From Pseudomonas viciae (GTDB lineage Bacteria; Pseudomonadota; Gammaproteobacteria; Pseudomonadales; Pseudomonadaceae), in the NCBI RefSeq assembly GCF_004786035.1, contig NZ_CP035088.1:6409001-6473000 (forward strand): a stretch of 64,000 nucleotides of DNA. Direction: 5' to 3'. Of this stretch, positions 50,488 through 59,541 are shown one piece after another. The translations under genes and the position numbers were made by a program. Position 1 is the first letter of the stretch; the number at the start of each line of letters is the position of its first letter. The notes below the pieces were generated by a model, which saw only the letters and a program-made list of their open reading frames with translations, was not told the origin of the DNA and ran no database searches.

Positions 50488-50976
50488 GTGCGTACCAACA
50501 CCCAGACCAAACGCGAACTGGACAAGATCGACCGCAACATCCTGCGCATCCTCCAGGCGGACGGGCGGATCTCCTTCACCGAGCTGGGGGAAAAAGTCGG
50601 CCTCTCCACGACGCCCTGCACTGAGCGGGTGCGGCGCCTGGAGCGCGAGGGAATCATCATGGGCTACAACGCCCGGCTCAACCCGCAGCACTTGAAGGGT
50701 AGCCTGCTGGTGTTTGTCGAAATCAGCCTCGATTACAAATCCGGCGACACCTTTGAAGAGTTCCGACGCGCGGTGCTGAAATTGCCCCACGTGCTGGAAT
50801 GTCATCTGGTGTCGGGGGATTTTGACTATCTGGTGAAAGCGCGGATTTCCGAGATGGCTTCGTATCGCAAGCTATTGGGCGACATTTTGCTCAAGCTGCC
50901 CCATGTGCGTGAATCCAAGAGCTACATCGTGATGGAAGAGGTGAAGGAGAGTTTGAACCTGCCGATTCCGGACTGA
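50488..50976 (+). CDS. lrp: Leucine-responsive regulatory protein (DadR)
   Basis: A 162-residue Lrp/AsnC regulator: N-terminal winged helix (LDKIDRNILRILQADGRISF, GLSTTPCTERVRRLEREGII) and C-terminal RAM ligand-binding domain (HVLECHLVSGDFDYLVKARI). The GTG at 50488 was chosen because GGAGG (50473-50477) is 10 bases upstream and the result equals the length of the P. aeruginosa protein. A longer frame from 50440 has no ribosome site. It is divergent from dadA. Confidence 0.94.
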   Translation: MRTNTQTKRELDKIDRNILRILQADGRISFTELGEKVGLSTTPCTERVRRLEREGIIMGYNARLNPQHLKGSLLVFVEISLDYKSGDTFEEFRRAVLKLPHVLECHLVSGDFDYLVKARISEMASYRKLLGDILLKLPHVRESKSYIVMEEVKESLNLPIPD

Positions 50977-50989
50977 AGCAGCGTTTTAC

Positions 50990-51343
50990 CTACACCAACA
51001 CCTGCCGGGTGCTGGCCATGTATTCATGAATCTGCTTTTCGACCCGCGGATGGATCAACTCCACCGGCCGCCGCCCGTTGGGGCACGGCAGGGTCGCCGT
51101 GGTGCCGAACAGCCGGCAGATCAGCGGCCGCTCGTCGTAGACCGTGCAACCGTTCGGCCCCAGGTGCACGCAATCGAGTGCGTCCATGGCCGCGTCCTGT
51201 TCGGCGCGGGTCTTACGCGGCAAACGGGCCATTTCTTCGGGTGAGGTGGTCACCGGACCACAGCAGTCATGGCAACCCGGTACGCACTCGAACGAGGGAA
51301 TCTGTTGGCGCAACGTGCGGATTTTTTGACTGTTGCAGCTCAT
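50990..51343 (-). CDS. YkgJ-family cysteine cluster protein
   Basis: A 117-residue protein with the zinc/iron-chelating CxxCxxCC-type cluster (FECVPGCHDCCGPV) followed by DCVHLGPNGCTVYDERPLIC, the pattern of the YkgJ/CxxCxxCC family. It is thought to bind a metal; function is unknown. It is convergent with lrp. Confidence 0.85.
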   Translation of the reverse strand: MSCNSQKIRTLRQQIPSFECVPGCHDCCGPVTTSPEEMARLPRKTRAEQDAAMDALDCVHLGPNGCTVYDERPLICRLFGTTATLPCPNGRRPVELIHPRVEKQIHEYMASTRQVLV

Positions 51344-51489
51344 CGAGGCGGTTACCGAGGTGGGACAGTTCGCGATTCTGCCCTAAAAGCCTTACTCCAG
51401 ACAGGGCCAGCCGACCGGTGTTGCCCACAAATGAATCCACGGCTTATGCTCCGTAAAATTTCTCAAACACAACAATCAGGATTACGCAC

Positions 51490-52803
51490 ATGAACGCCCG
51501 TGTTCAGCAACCTGTCCCGAGCCACGCGCACGCCGCCTCTTATTACGCCGCCAGCAGCTTGCCGCAACCGGACCATCCGGTGCTGCAAGGCGAAGCGGTG
51601 GCGGACGTGTGCGTGGTCGGCGGCGGTTTTTCCGGGCTGAACACGGCGATCGAACTGGCCGAACGTGGCATGAGCGTCGTTTTGCTGGAAGCGCACAAGA
51701 TTGGCTGGGGCGCCAGCGGGCGCAACGGCGGCCAGCTGATTCGCGGCGTCGGCCACGGCCTCGATCAATTCGCCCCGGTCATCGGTGCCGACGGCGTACG
51801 CCAGATGAAACTCATGGGCCTCGAAGCGGTGGAAATCGTCCGCCAACGTGTCGAGCGCTTTCAGATCCCCTGCGACCTCACCTGGGGCTACTGCGACCTG
51901 GCCAACAAACCCGGCGATCTGGAAGGCTTCGCCGAGGACGCCGAAGAATTGCGCAGCCTGGGTTATCGCCACCAGACCCGGCTACTGCAAGCCCATGAAA
52001 TGCACAGCGTAGTGGGTTCGGATCGCTACGTGGGCGGCCTGATCGATATGGGCTCGGGCCATCTGCATCCGCTGAACCTGGCCCTGGGCGAAGCCGCCGC
52101 CGCGCAGCAACTGGGCGTCAGGCTGTTCGAGCAATCGGCGGTCACGCGCATCGAATATGGCCCTGAAGTGAAGGTCCATACTCAACAAGGTTCGGTCCGC
52201 GCCAAGACCCTGGTGCTGGGCTGCAACGCTTACCTCAGCGGGCTCAACCCGGAACTCAGCGGCAAAGTGTTACCGGCCGGCAGCTACATCATCGCCACCG
52301 AACCTTTGAGCGAGGCCCAGGCCCAGGCATTACTGCCGCAGAACATGGCGGTCTGTGATCAACGGGTGGCGCTGGATTACTACCGCCTTTCGGCGGATCG
52401 ACGCTTATTGTTCGGCGGCGCTTGTCACTATTCGGGCCGCGACCCGCAAGACATTGGCGCCTACATGCGTCCGAAAATGCTCAAGGTCTTCCCGCAATTG
52501 GCGGATGTGAAAATCGATTATCAATGGGGCGGGATGATCGGCATCGGGGCCAACCGTTTGCCGCAGATCGGCAAGCTCAAGGACCAACCCAACGTGTATT
52601 ACGCCCAGGCCTATTCCGGCCATGGGGTGAATGCCACGCACCTGGCCGGCAAGTTGTTGGCCGAAGCCATCAGTGGGCAACAGAGCGGCGGCTTTGACCT
52701 GTTCGCCCAGGTGCCGCACATGACCTTCCCGGGCGGGAAGCATCTGCGCTCGCCGCTGCTGGCGCTGGGGATGTTGTGGCATCGGTTGAAAGAGCTGGTT
52801 TGA
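51490..52803 (+). CDS. FAD oxidoreductase, gamma-glutamylputrescine oxidase-like (PauB/PuuB)
   Basis: A 437-residue DAO-family flavoenzyme with the N-terminal FAD motif VCVVGGGFSGLNTAIELAER, the family's IGWGASGRNGGQL, LGCNAYLSGLNPELSGKVLP and the C-terminal NVYYAQAYSGHGVNATHLAG. This matches PuuB of E. coli and the PauB proteins of P. aeruginosa, which oxidise gamma-glutamylated putrescine or related polyamines to the aldehyde. An aldehyde dehydrogenase of the next step (57804) and PauR (46855) lie near. The exact polyamine is uncertain. Confidence 0.82.
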   Translation: MNARVQQPVPSHAHAASYYAASSLPQPDHPVLQGEAVADVCVVGGGFSGLNTAIELAERGMSVVLLEAHKIGWGASGRNGGQLIRGVGHGLDQFAPVIGADGVRQMKLMGLEAVEIVRQRVERFQIPCDLTWGYCDLANKPGDLEGFAEDAEELRSLGYRHQTRLLQAHEMHSVVGSDRYVGGLIDMGSGHLHPLNLALGEAAAAQQLGVRLFEQSAVTRIEYGPEVKVHTQQGSVRAKTLVLGCNAYLSGLNPELSGKVLPAGSYIIATEPLSEAQAQALLPQNMAVCDQRVALDYYRLSADRRLLFGGACHYSGRDPQDIGAYMRPKMLKVFPQLADVKIDYQWGGMIGIGANRLPQIGKLKDQPNVYYAQAYSGHGVNATHLAGKLLAEAISGQQSGGFDLFAQVPHMTFPGGKHLRSPLLALGMLWHRLKELV

Positions 52804-52811
52804 CCCCGTTG

Positions 52812-52941
52812 CAGGAGCTGCCGCAGGCTGCGATCTTTTGATTTTGATCTTTCGCTTCTGACTCAATGGGCAGCGGAAAGATCGCAGCCTCGTTGCACTC
52901 GACAGCTCCTACGGCCCAGTGGGAGCAAGCTCCCTCGCCAC
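52812..52941. repeat. Interspersed GGCTGCGATCTT repeat plus REP element
   Basis: From 52812 to 52912 lies an inverted copy of the element at 21137-21238. Its arms are GGAGCTGCCGCAGGCTGCGA and AGATCGCAGCCTCGTTGCAC. It is followed at 52919-52941 by GTGGGAGCAAGCTCCCTCGC, a compact REP palindrome. The cluster lies between convergent genes. Confidence 0.78.
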
Positions 52942-52968
52942 AGGTTCGGTGTTCAACGCCTAAGCCCT

Positions 52969-53214
52969 TCAAAGCCGCCAGAACGGTCTAAGCCCCTCCT
53001 CCCGCGCCTGCTCCCGGCTCAGCCCGATATCACGCAACTGTTCTGGTGTCAGCTCCAGCAAGGCTTTGCGTGTATGCAGGCGATGCCAGAACAGGCCCCA
53101 ACGACCCAGGCAGGTCGGTGCATTGCGCGACATCGCGCTGCGCAACCCCTTCTCCTGCCCCGCCGCCAGTTCCTGACTGTGTAACGTCAGCCGCACATCG
53201 CTCAAGCCGTTCAT
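52969..53214 (-). CDS. DUF1127 small protein
   Basis: An 81-residue protein with the C-terminal DUF1127 motif (RWGLFWHRLHTRKALLELTP, then EQLRDIGLSREQAREEG). DUF1127 proteins are small Arg-rich proteins; some bind RNA and affect phosphate or carbon metabolism, others are uncharacterised. The longer N-terminus (residues 1-35) is of no known type. It is divergent from the MocR gene, sharing a 179-bp regulatory region. Confidence 0.82.
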   Translation of the reverse strand: MNGLSDVRLTLHSQELAAGQEKGLRSAMSRNAPTCLGRWGLFWHRLHTRKALLELTPEQLRDIGLSREQAREEGLRPFWRL

Positions 53215-53291
53215 TTTGATCGCTCCTGTTTACTTGGGTAGCCAGAGGTTTCATGATGCGCGGACGGCCAGAAGCAATACAGATTCAAACA

Positions 53292-53310
53292 GTATGTTTT
53301 ATATACATAC
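53292..53310. promoter_or_regulatory. Operator-like palindrome GTATGT-N7-ACATAC
   Basis: Perfect 6-base inverted arms around an AT-rich 7-base centre, between the divergent DUF1127 and MocR genes. MocR regulators commonly bind such sites in their own divergent promoter, so autoregulation and control of the DUF1127 gene are plausible. Confidence 0.5.
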
Positions 53311-53393
53311 AGAGTGAGCCTTTTTGCGACTGAATCTTCTTTTTCTGACTCAACTGTATTGGTTGCCGTTGTCCAACTCATTGGGAGCACACC

Positions 53394-54827
53394 ATGACCC
53401 TGTACGTGAACCTCGCCGAATTGCTCGGTACCCGCATCGAACAGGGCTTCTATCGCCCCGGTGACCGGCTGCCGTCGGTACGCGCGTTGAGCACGGAACA
53501 TGGCGTCAGCCTCAGTACGGTGCAACAGGCTTACCGGGTGCTGGAGGACAGCGGGCTGGCGATGCCGAAACCCAAATCCGGCTATTTCGTACCGGCCAGC
53601 CGTGAACTGCCAGACCTGCCGGCAGTGGGCCGTCCAGCCCAGCGACCGGTGGATATCTCCCAATGGGACCAGGTGCTGGAACTGATACGCGCCGTACCTC
53701 GCAAGGATGTGGTGCAACTGGGGCGTGGCATGCCGGACATTCACTCGCCGACCATGAAACCGCTGCTGCGCAGCCTGGCGCAGATCAGCCGCCGGCAAGA
53801 CATGCCCGGCCTGTATTACGACAACATCTACGGCAACCTCGCACTGCGCGAACAGATCGCCCGCCTGTCGCTGGACGCCGGCTGCCAACTGGACCCAGGC
53901 GACCTGATCGTCACCACCGGCTGTCACGAGGCGCTGTCTGTCAGCATCCGCGCCACCTGCGAGCAAGGCGATATCGTCGCGGTGGATTCGCCGAGCTTTC
54001 ACGGGGCCATGCAAACCCTCAAGGGCCTGGGCATGAAGGCCCTGGAAATCCCTACCGATCCACTGACTGGCATCAGCCTGGAGGCACTGGAACTGGCGCT
54101 GGAGCAATGGCCCATCAAGGCCATACAGTTGACCCCCAGCTGCAATAACCCGTTGGGCTACATCATGCCCGACGCCAATAAACGCGCCTTGCTGACCCTG
54201 GCGCAACGCTTCGACGTGGCAATTATCGAAGACGATGTGTATGGGGAATTGGCCTACACCTACCCGCGCCCCCGCACCATCAAATCCTTCGACGAAGACG
54301 GCCGCGTCCTGCTCTGCAGTTCTTTTTCCAAGACCCTGGCACCGGGCCTGCGCATTGGCTGGGTTGCACCGGGGCGGTATCTGGAACGGGTACTGCACAT
54401 GAAATACATCAGCACCGGCTCCACCGCGCCACAACCGCAGATTGCCATTGCCGAATTCCTCAAAGGCGGGCATTTCGAACCGCATTTGCGGCGGATGCGT
54501 ACGCAATACCAGCGCAATCGCGACGTGATGATCGACTGGGTCAGCCGCTATTTCCCCCACGGCACCCGGGCCAGCCGACCACGAGGCAGTTTCATGCTGT
54601 GGGTCGAATTGCCTGAAGGTTTTGATACGCTGAAACTCAACCGGGTCCTGCTCGACCAGGGCGTACAGGTCGCCGTTGGCAGCATCTTTTCGGCGTCGGG
54701 CAAGTACCGCAATTGCCTGCGCGTGAACTACGCTGCCAAGCCAACGGCACAGATCGAAGAAGCCGTGCGCAAGGTCGGTGCCGCCGCCATCGCGCTGTTG
54801 AACGAAACCCAGCGCGACGCCGTCTGA
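53394..54827 (+). CDS. MocR-type regulator (GntR helix-turn-helix plus aminotransferase domain)
   Basis: A 477-residue protein. The N-terminal GntR winged helix spans about residues 1-75 (RPGDRLPSVRALSTEHGVSL, STVQQAYRVLEDSGL). A short linker leads to a fold-I aminotransferase-like domain (QLGRGMPDIHSPTMKPLL, TTGCHEALSVSIRATCEQGD, LTPSCNNPLGYIMPD). The PLP lysine is in SSFSKTLAPGLRIGW. MocR proteins use PLP chemistry to sense amino-acid-like ligands. The neighbouring amino-acid and polyamine genes fit, but the ligand is unknown. The ATG at 53394 follows GGGAGC. Confidence 0.9.
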   Translation: MTLYVNLAELLGTRIEQGFYRPGDRLPSVRALSTEHGVSLSTVQQAYRVLEDSGLAMPKPKSGYFVPASRELPDLPAVGRPAQRPVDISQWDQVLELIRAVPRKDVVQLGRGMPDIHSPTMKPLLRSLAQISRRQDMPGLYYDNIYGNLALREQIARLSLDAGCQLDPGDLIVTTGCHEALSVSIRATCEQGDIVAVDSPSFHGAMQTLKGLGMKALEIPTDPLTGISLEALELALEQWPIKAIQLTPSCNNPLGYIMPDANKRALLTLAQRFDVAIIEDDVYGELAYTYPRPRTIKSFDEDGRVLLCSSFSKTLAPGLRIGWVAPGRYLERVLHMKYISTGSTAPQPQIAIAEFLKGGHFEPHLRRMRTQYQRNRDVMIDWVSRYFPHGTRASRPRGSFMLWVELPEGFDTLKLNRVLLDQGVQVAVGSIFSASGKYRNCLRVNYAAKPTAQIEEAVRKVGAAAIALLNETQRDAV

Positions 54828-54888
54828 ACTGTACACAGGGAAGCAACACTCAACCGCCGAACAATGCAAACCAGCGGAACGATCCTAC

Positions 54889-56454
54889 GTGAGATCCAGA
54901 CCGATCCTGCATGTGCTTCTGTTAGTCGCCTCACTACTGGGCGGCTGCGCAAGCTTTGATGTCACCCGCGAACCCTCCCAAGCGTTACCGGCCTCCGAAT
55001 CGTCCTTCGGCCGCTCGGTCCAGACCCAGGCCGCGCCCCATGAAGGCCAGTCGGGGTTTCGCCTGCTTTCAGACAGCACCGATGCCTTTACGGCCCGGGC
55101 CGAGCTGATTCGCAACGCCCAAAGCAGCCTGGATTTGCAGTACTACATTGTTCACGACGGCATCAGCACGCGGATGCTGGTGGATGAATTGCTCAAGGCT
55201 GCAGACCGGGGGGTGCGCGTACGGATCCTGCTGGACGACACCACCAGCGATGGCCAGGACCAAATCATCGCGACCCTCGCCGCTCACCCAAGGATCCAGA
55301 TCCGCCTGTTCAACCCCCTGCACCTGGGGCGCGCCACCGGCGTGACCCGCAGTCTTGGGCGCCTGCTCAACCTGTCACAGCAGCATCGCCGCATGCACAA
55401 CAAGCTCTGGCTGGCGGACAACAGCATGGCCATCGTCGGCGGCCGCAACCTGGGGGATGAATATTTCGACGCCGAACCGAACCTGAACTTCACCGACATC
55501 GATCTGCTCAGCGTCGGGCCGGTGGCCGAGCAACTGGGGCACAGCTTCGACCAGTACTGGAACAGTGCCCTGAGCAAACCCATCGAGCAATTCCTGTCCC
55601 ATCGCCCCACCCCCAAGGACCTGGCCAACAGCCGCCTGCGCCTGCAAGAGTCCATGGAGCAGACGCACAAAGAGAATCACGCGCTCTATCAGCAGTTGAC
55701 CCGCTACAAGACCGAGCCGCGCCTCGATAGCTGGCGCAGTCAACTGGTCTGGGCCTGGAACCAGGCACTGTGGGACGCCCCCAGCAAGGTACTGGCCAAC
55801 GACGAGCCGGATCCGCAGCTGTTGCTGACCACGCAACTGGCCCCGGAACTGACCGGCGTCAGCCATGAATTGATCATGATTTCGGCCTATTTCGTTCCCG
55901 GCCAGACAGGCTTGGTGTACCTGACCGGCCGCGCCGATGCCGGGGTGTCGGTGAGCCTTTTGACCAATGCCCTGGAAGCCACCGACGTACCAGCCGTGCA
56001 TGGCGGTTATGCACCCTATCGCAGGGCGCTGCTGGAACATGGCGTACGCCTGTACGAGCTTCGCCGACAACCGGGCGATACAGACAGCAGTCCTCACCTG
56101 TTCTACAGCAAGTCCTACGGCGAATCGGACTCCAGCCTGCACAGCAAGGCGATCATTTTCGACCGGCAGAAGTCATTCATTGGCTCGTTCAATTTCGACC
56201 CGCGTTCAGTGCTGTGGAACACCGAAGTCGGCGTATTGGTGGACAGCCCGGAACTCGCCGGCCAAGTGCGTGAACTGGCGTTACAAGGCATGGCGCCAGC
56301 CCTGAGTTATCAGGCCCGGCTGAAAGATGGAAAGATGGTGTGGACCACCGAAGACAACGGCCAACTGCACGATCTGGACCGCGAGCCGGGCAGTTGGTGG
56401 CGCCGGTTCAATGCCTGGTTCTCCACAACCGTCGGGCTAGAACGGATGTTGTAG
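54889..56454 (+). CDS. PLD-superfamily lipoprotein, ClsC-like cardiolipin synthase
   Basis: A 521-residue lipoprotein with signal MRSRPILHVLLLVASLLGG before lipidated Cys20. It has two PLD catalytic motifs: HNKLWLADNSMAIVGGRN and HSKAIIFDRQKSFIGSFNFD, each with its His and Lys. The layout resembles E. coli ClsC (YmdC), which makes cardiolipin from phosphatidylethanolamine and phosphatidylglycerol, so a phospholipid transphosphatidylase or phosphodiesterase function is likely. The GTG at 54889 directly precedes the signal; no better start is visible and the ribosome site is weak. Confidence 0.83.
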   Translation: MRSRPILHVLLLVASLLGGCASFDVTREPSQALPASESSFGRSVQTQAAPHEGQSGFRLLSDSTDAFTARAELIRNAQSSLDLQYYIVHDGISTRMLVDELLKAADRGVRVRILLDDTTSDGQDQIIATLAAHPRIQIRLFNPLHLGRATGVTRSLGRLLNLSQQHRRMHNKLWLADNSMAIVGGRNLGDEYFDAEPNLNFTDIDLLSVGPVAEQLGHSFDQYWNSALSKPIEQFLSHRPTPKDLANSRLRLQESMEQTHKENHALYQQLTRYKTEPRLDSWRSQLVWAWNQALWDAPSKVLANDEPDPQLLLTTQLAPELTGVSHELIMISAYFVPGQTGLVYLTGRADAGVSVSLLTNALEATDVPAVHGGYAPYRRALLEHGVRLYELRRQPGDTDSSPHLFYSKSYGESDSSLHSKAIIFDRQKSFIGSFNFDPRSVLWNTEVGVLVDSPELAGQVRELALQGMAPALSYQARLKDGKMVWTTEDNGQLHDLDREPGSWWRRFNAWFSTTVGLERML

Positions 56455-56474
56455 GTCTGCCCCCTTTGGTGTGT

Positions 56475-57623
56475 TCAAGCCGCTTGGGTGGCCCCAAATG
56501 CCCCCTGGCGCAACAACAGAATCACCAACCCAAACGCCCCCGCCGCCATGAACAACGGCAGCGCATGCCCACTGACCCATTGACTGCCCGCGCCCGCTGC
56601 CAACGGGCCGACCAGGCAGCCGATCCCCCACAGCTGTGCAATATGGGCATTGGCCCGTACCAGCGCATCGTCGCGATAACGCTCGCCGATCAGGATCAAC
56701 GACAAGGTAAACAAACCACCCGCGCTGGCACCGAACAGCACCCACAGCGGCCAGATCAACAGGGTATCGATCAGCAGCGGAACCGCAAGGCTCGACAACG
56801 TCAGCGCCACCGCGCAGCCGGTGAACAACGACCGGCGCGACAGGCGATCGGCCAGGGCGCCGATGGGCAACTGCAACAAGGCATCACCGACCACCACGGT
56901 GCTGACCATCGCCAGGGCAATGTCGGCGCTAAAGCCCTGGCGCAGGCAATAAACCGGCAGCAAGGTCAGGATCATCGCCTCGAACGCGGCGAACAACGAC
57001 ACAGCCCAGGCGATTGCCGGCAAACCTCGGCAGAACGCCCACAGATCCCCGAACGTCACGCTGCTAGCCTCGCTGCTTGGCGCACCGCTGCGCCCCAGCA
57101 ACAGCAAGGGCGCGATCAATAACAGACCGACGCCCACCCAGAACCCGTAATCGTGATCAGTGCCCAGCGCGCCGAGCAACAACGGGCCGGACAACTGGCT
57201 CAGCGCGTAACTGCTGCCGTATAGCGCCACCAGCCGCCCGCGCCACTTTTCAATGACCAGTTGGTTGATCCAGCTTTCGCCAAGAATGAACACCAAGGTC
57301 AGGACCACGCCAATCACCAGGCGCAGCACCAACCAGACCGGATAACTGGGCAGCAGTGCCAGCAACCCGATAGACAACGCCCCGCCCCACAGGCACAGGC
57401 GCATCAACGTCGCCGTGCCGAACCGAGCCGCCAGCCGACTCGACACCTTGGCGCCGAGCAATACCCCAACGGCCGGCATGGCGGCCATCACGCCAATGGC
57501 AAACGAACCATAGCCCCAGCCTTCCAGACGCAGCGACACCAGCGGCATGCTCACGCCCAGGGCCAGGCCGACGCTCAGGACAGAGGCCAATACGGCGAAA
57601 TAGGTCGCCCAACGCATTTCCAC
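56475..57623 (-). CDS. Major facilitator superfamily transporter
   Basis: A 382-residue membrane protein with twelve hydrophobic segments and the MFS loop motif GAKVSSRLAARFGTATLMR between segments 2 and 3, repeated weakly as GALADRLSRRSLF in the second half. It resembles the YcaD group of putative transporters. Substrate is unknown. It is convergent with the PLD gene with only 20 bp between. Confidence 0.85.
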   Translation of the reverse strand: MEMRWATYFAVLASVLSVGLALGVSMPLVSLRLEGWGYGSFAIGVMAAMPAVGVLLGAKVSSRLAARFGTATLMRLCLWGGALSIGLLALLPSYPVWLVLRLVIGVVLTLVFILGESWINQLVIEKWRGRLVALYGSSYALSQLSGPLLLGALGTDHDYGFWVGVGLLLIAPLLLLGRSGAPSSEASSVTFGDLWAFCRGLPAIAWAVSLFAAFEAMILTLLPVYCLRQGFSADIALAMVSTVVVGDALLQLPIGALADRLSRRSLFTGCAVALTLSSLAVPLLIDTLLIWPLWVLFGASAGGLFTLSLILIGERYRDDALVRANAHIAQLWGIGCLVGPLAAGAGSQWVSGHALPLFMAAGAFGLVILLLRQGAFGATQAA

Positions 57624-57666
57624 GCTCCTGTGGACAGTGATGTTTCAAGCGCTATGCAAAACAAAT

Positions 57667-57754
57667 GTGGGAGCGAGCTTGCTCGCGATGACGGCGCAAC
57701 ATTCAACAAAGTCGTCGACTGCTATACCGCTATCGCGAGCAAGCTCGCTCCCAC
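57667..57754. repeat. REP doublet
   Basis: GTGGGAGCGAGCTTGCTCGC and its inverted copy flank a 45-bp spacer downstream of the aldehyde dehydrogenase gene. The arms are identical to those at 26624-26710. Confidence 0.92.
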
Positions 57755-57803
57755 AGGGGATCAGCGCTGCTTGAAGCCCCGGACAGGATCCGGGGCGTCA
57801 TCG

Positions 57804-59297
57804 TTACAGCTTGATCCAGGTCGACTTCAGTTCGGTGTACTTGTCAAAGGCATGCAGCGACTTGTCGCGACCGTTGCCCGACTGCTTGAAACCACCGAAC
57901 GGCGCGGTCATGTCGCCGCCGTCGTACTGGTTGACCCATACGCTGCCCGCACGCAGGGCCTTGGCGGTCAGGTGAGCCTTGGAGATGTCCTTGGTCCATA
58001 CCGCTGCGGCCAGGCCGTACGGCGTGTCGTTGGCGATCTGGATGGCTTGCTCGGCGGTGTCGAAAGCGATAACCGACAGCACCGGACCAAAAATCTCTTC
58101 CTGGGCGATCTTCATCGCGTTGCTCACGCCATCAAAAATCGTCGGCTCGACGTAGGTGCCGCCGGTTTCCTCAAGGATCCGTTTGCCGCCAGCCACCAGT
58201 TTGGCGCCATCGCTGTGACCGGCTTCGATGTAGGACAGCACGGTGTTCATTTGCTGGGTGTCCACCAGGGCACCCACAGTGGTGGCCGGATCCAACGGAT
58301 TGCCGGGCTTCCAGCCTTTGAGGGCCTCGATCACCAGCGGCAGGAACGTGTCCTTGATGGAGCGCTCCACCAACAGCCGCGAGCCGGCGGTGCAGACTTC
58401 CCCCTGGTTGAAGGCGATGGCGCTGGCGGCGGACTCGGCGGCGGCTTGCAGGTCCGGGGCATCGGCGAACACGATGTTCGGACTCTTGCCACCGGCTTCC
58501 AGCCAGATGCGCTTCATGTTCGATTCGCCGGAGTAAATCATCAGTTGCTTGGCGATCTTGGTGGAACCGGTGAACACCAGGGTATCGACGTCCATGTGCA
58601 GGGCCAGGGCCTTGCCAACGGTATGACCGTAGCCCGGCAGCACGTTCAGCACGCCTTTCGGAATGCCGGCCTCAATCGCCAGTGCGGCAATGCGGATGGC
58701 GGTCAGCGGGGATTTTTCCGAGGGCTTGAGCACCACCGAGTTACCGGTGGACAGCGCCGGGCCGAGCTTCCAGCAGGCCATCATCAAAGGGAAGTTCCAC
58801 GGCACGATAGCGCCAACGACGCCCACCGGCTCGCGAGTCACCAGGCCCAGTTGATCGTGGGGGGTAGCGGCCACTTCATCGTAAATCTTGTCGATGGCTT
58901 CACCGCTCCAGCTCAACGCTTGAGCTGCACCGGGAACATCGATGTTCAAGGAGTCGCTGATCGGCTTGCCCATGTCCAGGGTTTCGAGCAGCGCCAGTTC
59001 TTCGGCGTTCTGCTTGAGCAGGCCGGCAAAACGAATCATGGTCGCTTTGCGCTTGCTCGGCGCCAGGCGCGACCAGACACCGGAGTTGAAGGTGGCGCGG
59101 GCGTTTTCTACGGCACGTTGGGCGTCGGCGACGTCGCAACTGGCGATCTTGCCCAGCAGGCGGCCATCGACCGGGCTGAGGCAATCAAAGGCTTCGCCGG
59201 ACACCGCATCGGTGTATTCGCCGTTGATGAAGGCGCGGCCTTCGATCTTCAGGTCGCGGGCGCGTTGCTCCCAGTCGGCACGAGTCAGGGTGGTCAT
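57804..59297 (-). CDS. kauB: NAD(P)-dependent aldehyde dehydrogenase, KauB-like
   Basis: A 497-residue enzyme of the ALDH superfamily. It contains the NAD-binding segment VGAIVPWNFPLMMACWKLGP, the catalytic Glu in WLEAGGKSPNIVFAD, the catalytic Cys in FNQGEVCTAGSRLLVE, and GAVWTKD-type conserved residues near the end. Sequence and neighbourhood fit KauB of P. aeruginosa (4-guanidinobutyraldehyde and gamma-aminobutyraldehyde dehydrogenase) and PuuC of E. coli. It acts after the oxidase at 51490 in arginine, agmatine and putrescine breakdown. No aminotransferase gene (gabT2 in P. aeruginosa) accompanies it here. Confidence 0.86.
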   Translation of the reverse strand: MTTLTRADWEQRARDLKIEGRAFINGEYTDAVSGEAFDCLSPVDGRLLGKIASCDVADAQRAVENARATFNSGVWSRLAPSKRKATMIRFAGLLKQNAEELALLETLDMGKPISDSLNIDVPGAAQALSWSGEAIDKIYDEVAATPHDQLGLVTREPVGVVGAIVPWNFPLMMACWKLGPALSTGNSVVLKPSEKSPLTAIRIAALAIEAGIPKGVLNVLPGYGHTVGKALALHMDVDTLVFTGSTKIAKQLMIYSGESNMKRIWLEAGGKSPNIVFADAPDLQAAAESAASAIAFNQGEVCTAGSRLLVERSIKDTFLPLVIEALKGWKPGNPLDPATTVGALVDTQQMNTVLSYIEAGHSDGAKLVAGGKRILEETGGTYVEPTIFDGVSNAMKIAQEEIFGPVLSVIAFDTAEQAIQIANDTPYGLAAAVWTKDISKAHLTAKALRAGSVWVNQYDGGDMTAPFGGFKQSGNGRDKSLHAFDKYTELKSTWIKL

Positions 59298-59541
59298 GCG
59301 AGTGTCCTCCTCTTGTTTGGGTACGGACGCTGCTTAGTGCACAGCGCTCCAAGAATTCTGCCCGGCCAGCCTGTTTTCGACGCTTTTTTTGGCATGGGGC
59401 ACCCGCCACCCTAAACCAGCGGCCGGTCATGTTTCAATATATTTGACACAACGCCGGCAAACGGCCTTGCGATGTTCGTTTTAATAAACATAGACTTTGA
59501 CGCTTCCAGCCATTCGCGCCGTCATTACCGGGGATTACCGC

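Noticed and set aside
53211..54869. A 552-codon minus-strand open frame
   Set aside because: It lies entirely opposite the MocR gene, whose helix-turn-helix and PLP motifs are intact. It shows no domain and has a composition typical of a shadow frame.
57261..59414. A 717-codon open frame on the plus strand
   Set aside because: It is antisense to the MFS transporter and KauB genes, both of which have complete family motifs. It lacks recognisable domains and is Gly/Gln/His/Arg-rich, as expected from the opposite strand of GC-rich genes.
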